Shown: positions 63,346 to 64,000 of the stretch, piece after piece
Layout: the number at the start of each line of letters is the position of its first letter
Numbering within the stretch: position 1 is the stretch's first letter
Assembly: GCF_028372415.1 (NCBI RefSeq)
Contig: NC_092879.1
Location: 94,584,241-94,648,240 of the forward strand
Reading direction: 5' to 3'
From: Notamacropus eugenii
Lineage: Eukaryota > Chordata > Mammalia > Diprotodontia > Macropodidae
DNA length: 64,000 nucleotides
Made by a program: the position numbers and the translations under genes
Notes under the pieces: model-generated
Seen by the model: only the letters and a program-made list of their open reading frames with translations
What the model was told of the DNA's origin: nothing
Databases searched by the model: none

Positions 63346-64000
63346 TGCTTTTACATTCTTTTTTTCTTTTTTTTATTTATTTAACTTTTAACATTCATTT
63401 TCATAAAATTTTAGGTTCCAAATTTTCTCCCTTTTTGTCCCCTCCTCCACCCCAAAACACTCAGCATTCTAATTGCCCCTGTCTGCCAGTCTGCCCTCTC
63501 TTCTATCATCCCTCTTTGCCCTTGTCTCCATCCTATACACCTTTACCTGTATTTCTTATTTCCTAGTGGCAAGAACAGTACTCGATAGCTGTTCCTAAAA
63601 CTTTGAGTTCCAACTTCTCTTCCTCCCTCCCTCCCCACCCATTCCTTTTGGAAGGAAAGCAATTCAATATAGGCCAAATCTGTGTAGTTTCGCAAATGAC
63701 TTCCATAATAGTTGTGTTGTGTAAGACTAACTATATTTCCCTCCATCCTATCCTGTCCCCCATTACTTCTGTTCTCTCTTTTGATCCTGTCCCTCCCCAT
63801 GAGTGTTGACCTCAAATTGCTCCCTCCTCCCATTGCCCTCCCTTCCATCATCCTCCCCCACCCTGCTTATCCCCTTATCCGCCACTTTCCTGTATTGTAA
63901 GATAGGTTTTCATACCAAAATGAGTGTGCATTTTATTCCTTCCTTTAGTGGAATGTGATGAGAGTAAACGTCATGTTTTTCTCTCACTTCCCCTCTTTTT
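63346..64000 (-). mobile_element. HAL1-type half-L1 element, copy 4, 3' tail (cut by window end)
   Basis: It begins with a T-rich run (poly(A) in sense) at about 63357-63380, then the same polypyrimidine text as HAL1 copy 2 from 35340 onward (CTGCCCTCTCTTCTATCATC; TGGCAAGAACAGTACTCGA). The two copies are almost identical by eye. ORF1 would lie beyond 64000. Confidence 0.85.

Noticed and set aside
1..64000. Open frames of 60-160 codons across the window as host genes
   Set aside because: They overlap on both strands, lack known domains, and the longest ones fall in L1, L2 or HAL1 or in repeats poor in stop codons. No exon-intron pattern could be traced.

Overview
This window reads as a stretch of marsupial nuclear genome. 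The evidence is the repeat content: tRNA-derived SINEs whose 3' tail ends in an RTE/BovB-like motif, MIR/CORE-type SINEs with (ATT)n tails, many L2 and CR1/L3 LINE pieces, and marsupial-type LINE-1 sequence. The species is not resolved; the SINE at 31941-32258 recalls Australian marsupials, but I cannot prove that without a library search. I found no host protein-coding exon, rRNA gene, functional tRNA gene or CRISPR array. Almost every open reading frame is chance or a decayed transposon gene, so this is most likely intergenic or deep intronic DNA.

Layout. 1-16.0 kb is mostly single-copy noncoding DNA with old L2, CR1/L3 and MIR pieces and a (TG)n tract. 16.0-23.0 kb has a 5'-truncated L1 with perfect 17-bp target-site duplications (TSDs), further L1, L2 and SINE pieces, and a homeobox-site-rich candidate enhancer near 20.0 kb. 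23.0-25.4 kb is an ORF1-only half-L1 (HAL1-type) element. 25.5-35.3 kb is a mosaic of L1, L2, SINEs and a decayed Tc1-clade transposase gene (28.1-28.7 kb). 35.3-38.1 kb is a second, full-length HAL1 with 17-bp TSDs. 40.8-43.1 kb is a third HAL1 that splits a SINE. 43.2-54.7 kb is mainly unclassified, with two A-rich islands, an antisense L1 with a duplicated 5' untranslated segment, and a degenerate repeat of about 150 bp. 54.9-55.7 kb is antisense L2. 57.2-63.3 kb is a tail-to-tail pair of L1s, the second being a nearly complete antisense ORF2. A fourth HAL1 begins at 63.35 kb and runs off the window.

How the parts relate. The useful information is in the nesting, which gives relative ages: HAL1 into SINE, HAL1 into L2, HAL1 into L1, SINE into L2, L1 into MIR, and L2-tailed pieces into L1. 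The HAL1 copies encode, or once encoded, only the ORF1 RNA-binding protein, so they must have used ORF2 enzyme supplied by autonomous L1. Two of them keep a YY1-type site about 12 bases from the 5' end, as in human L1.
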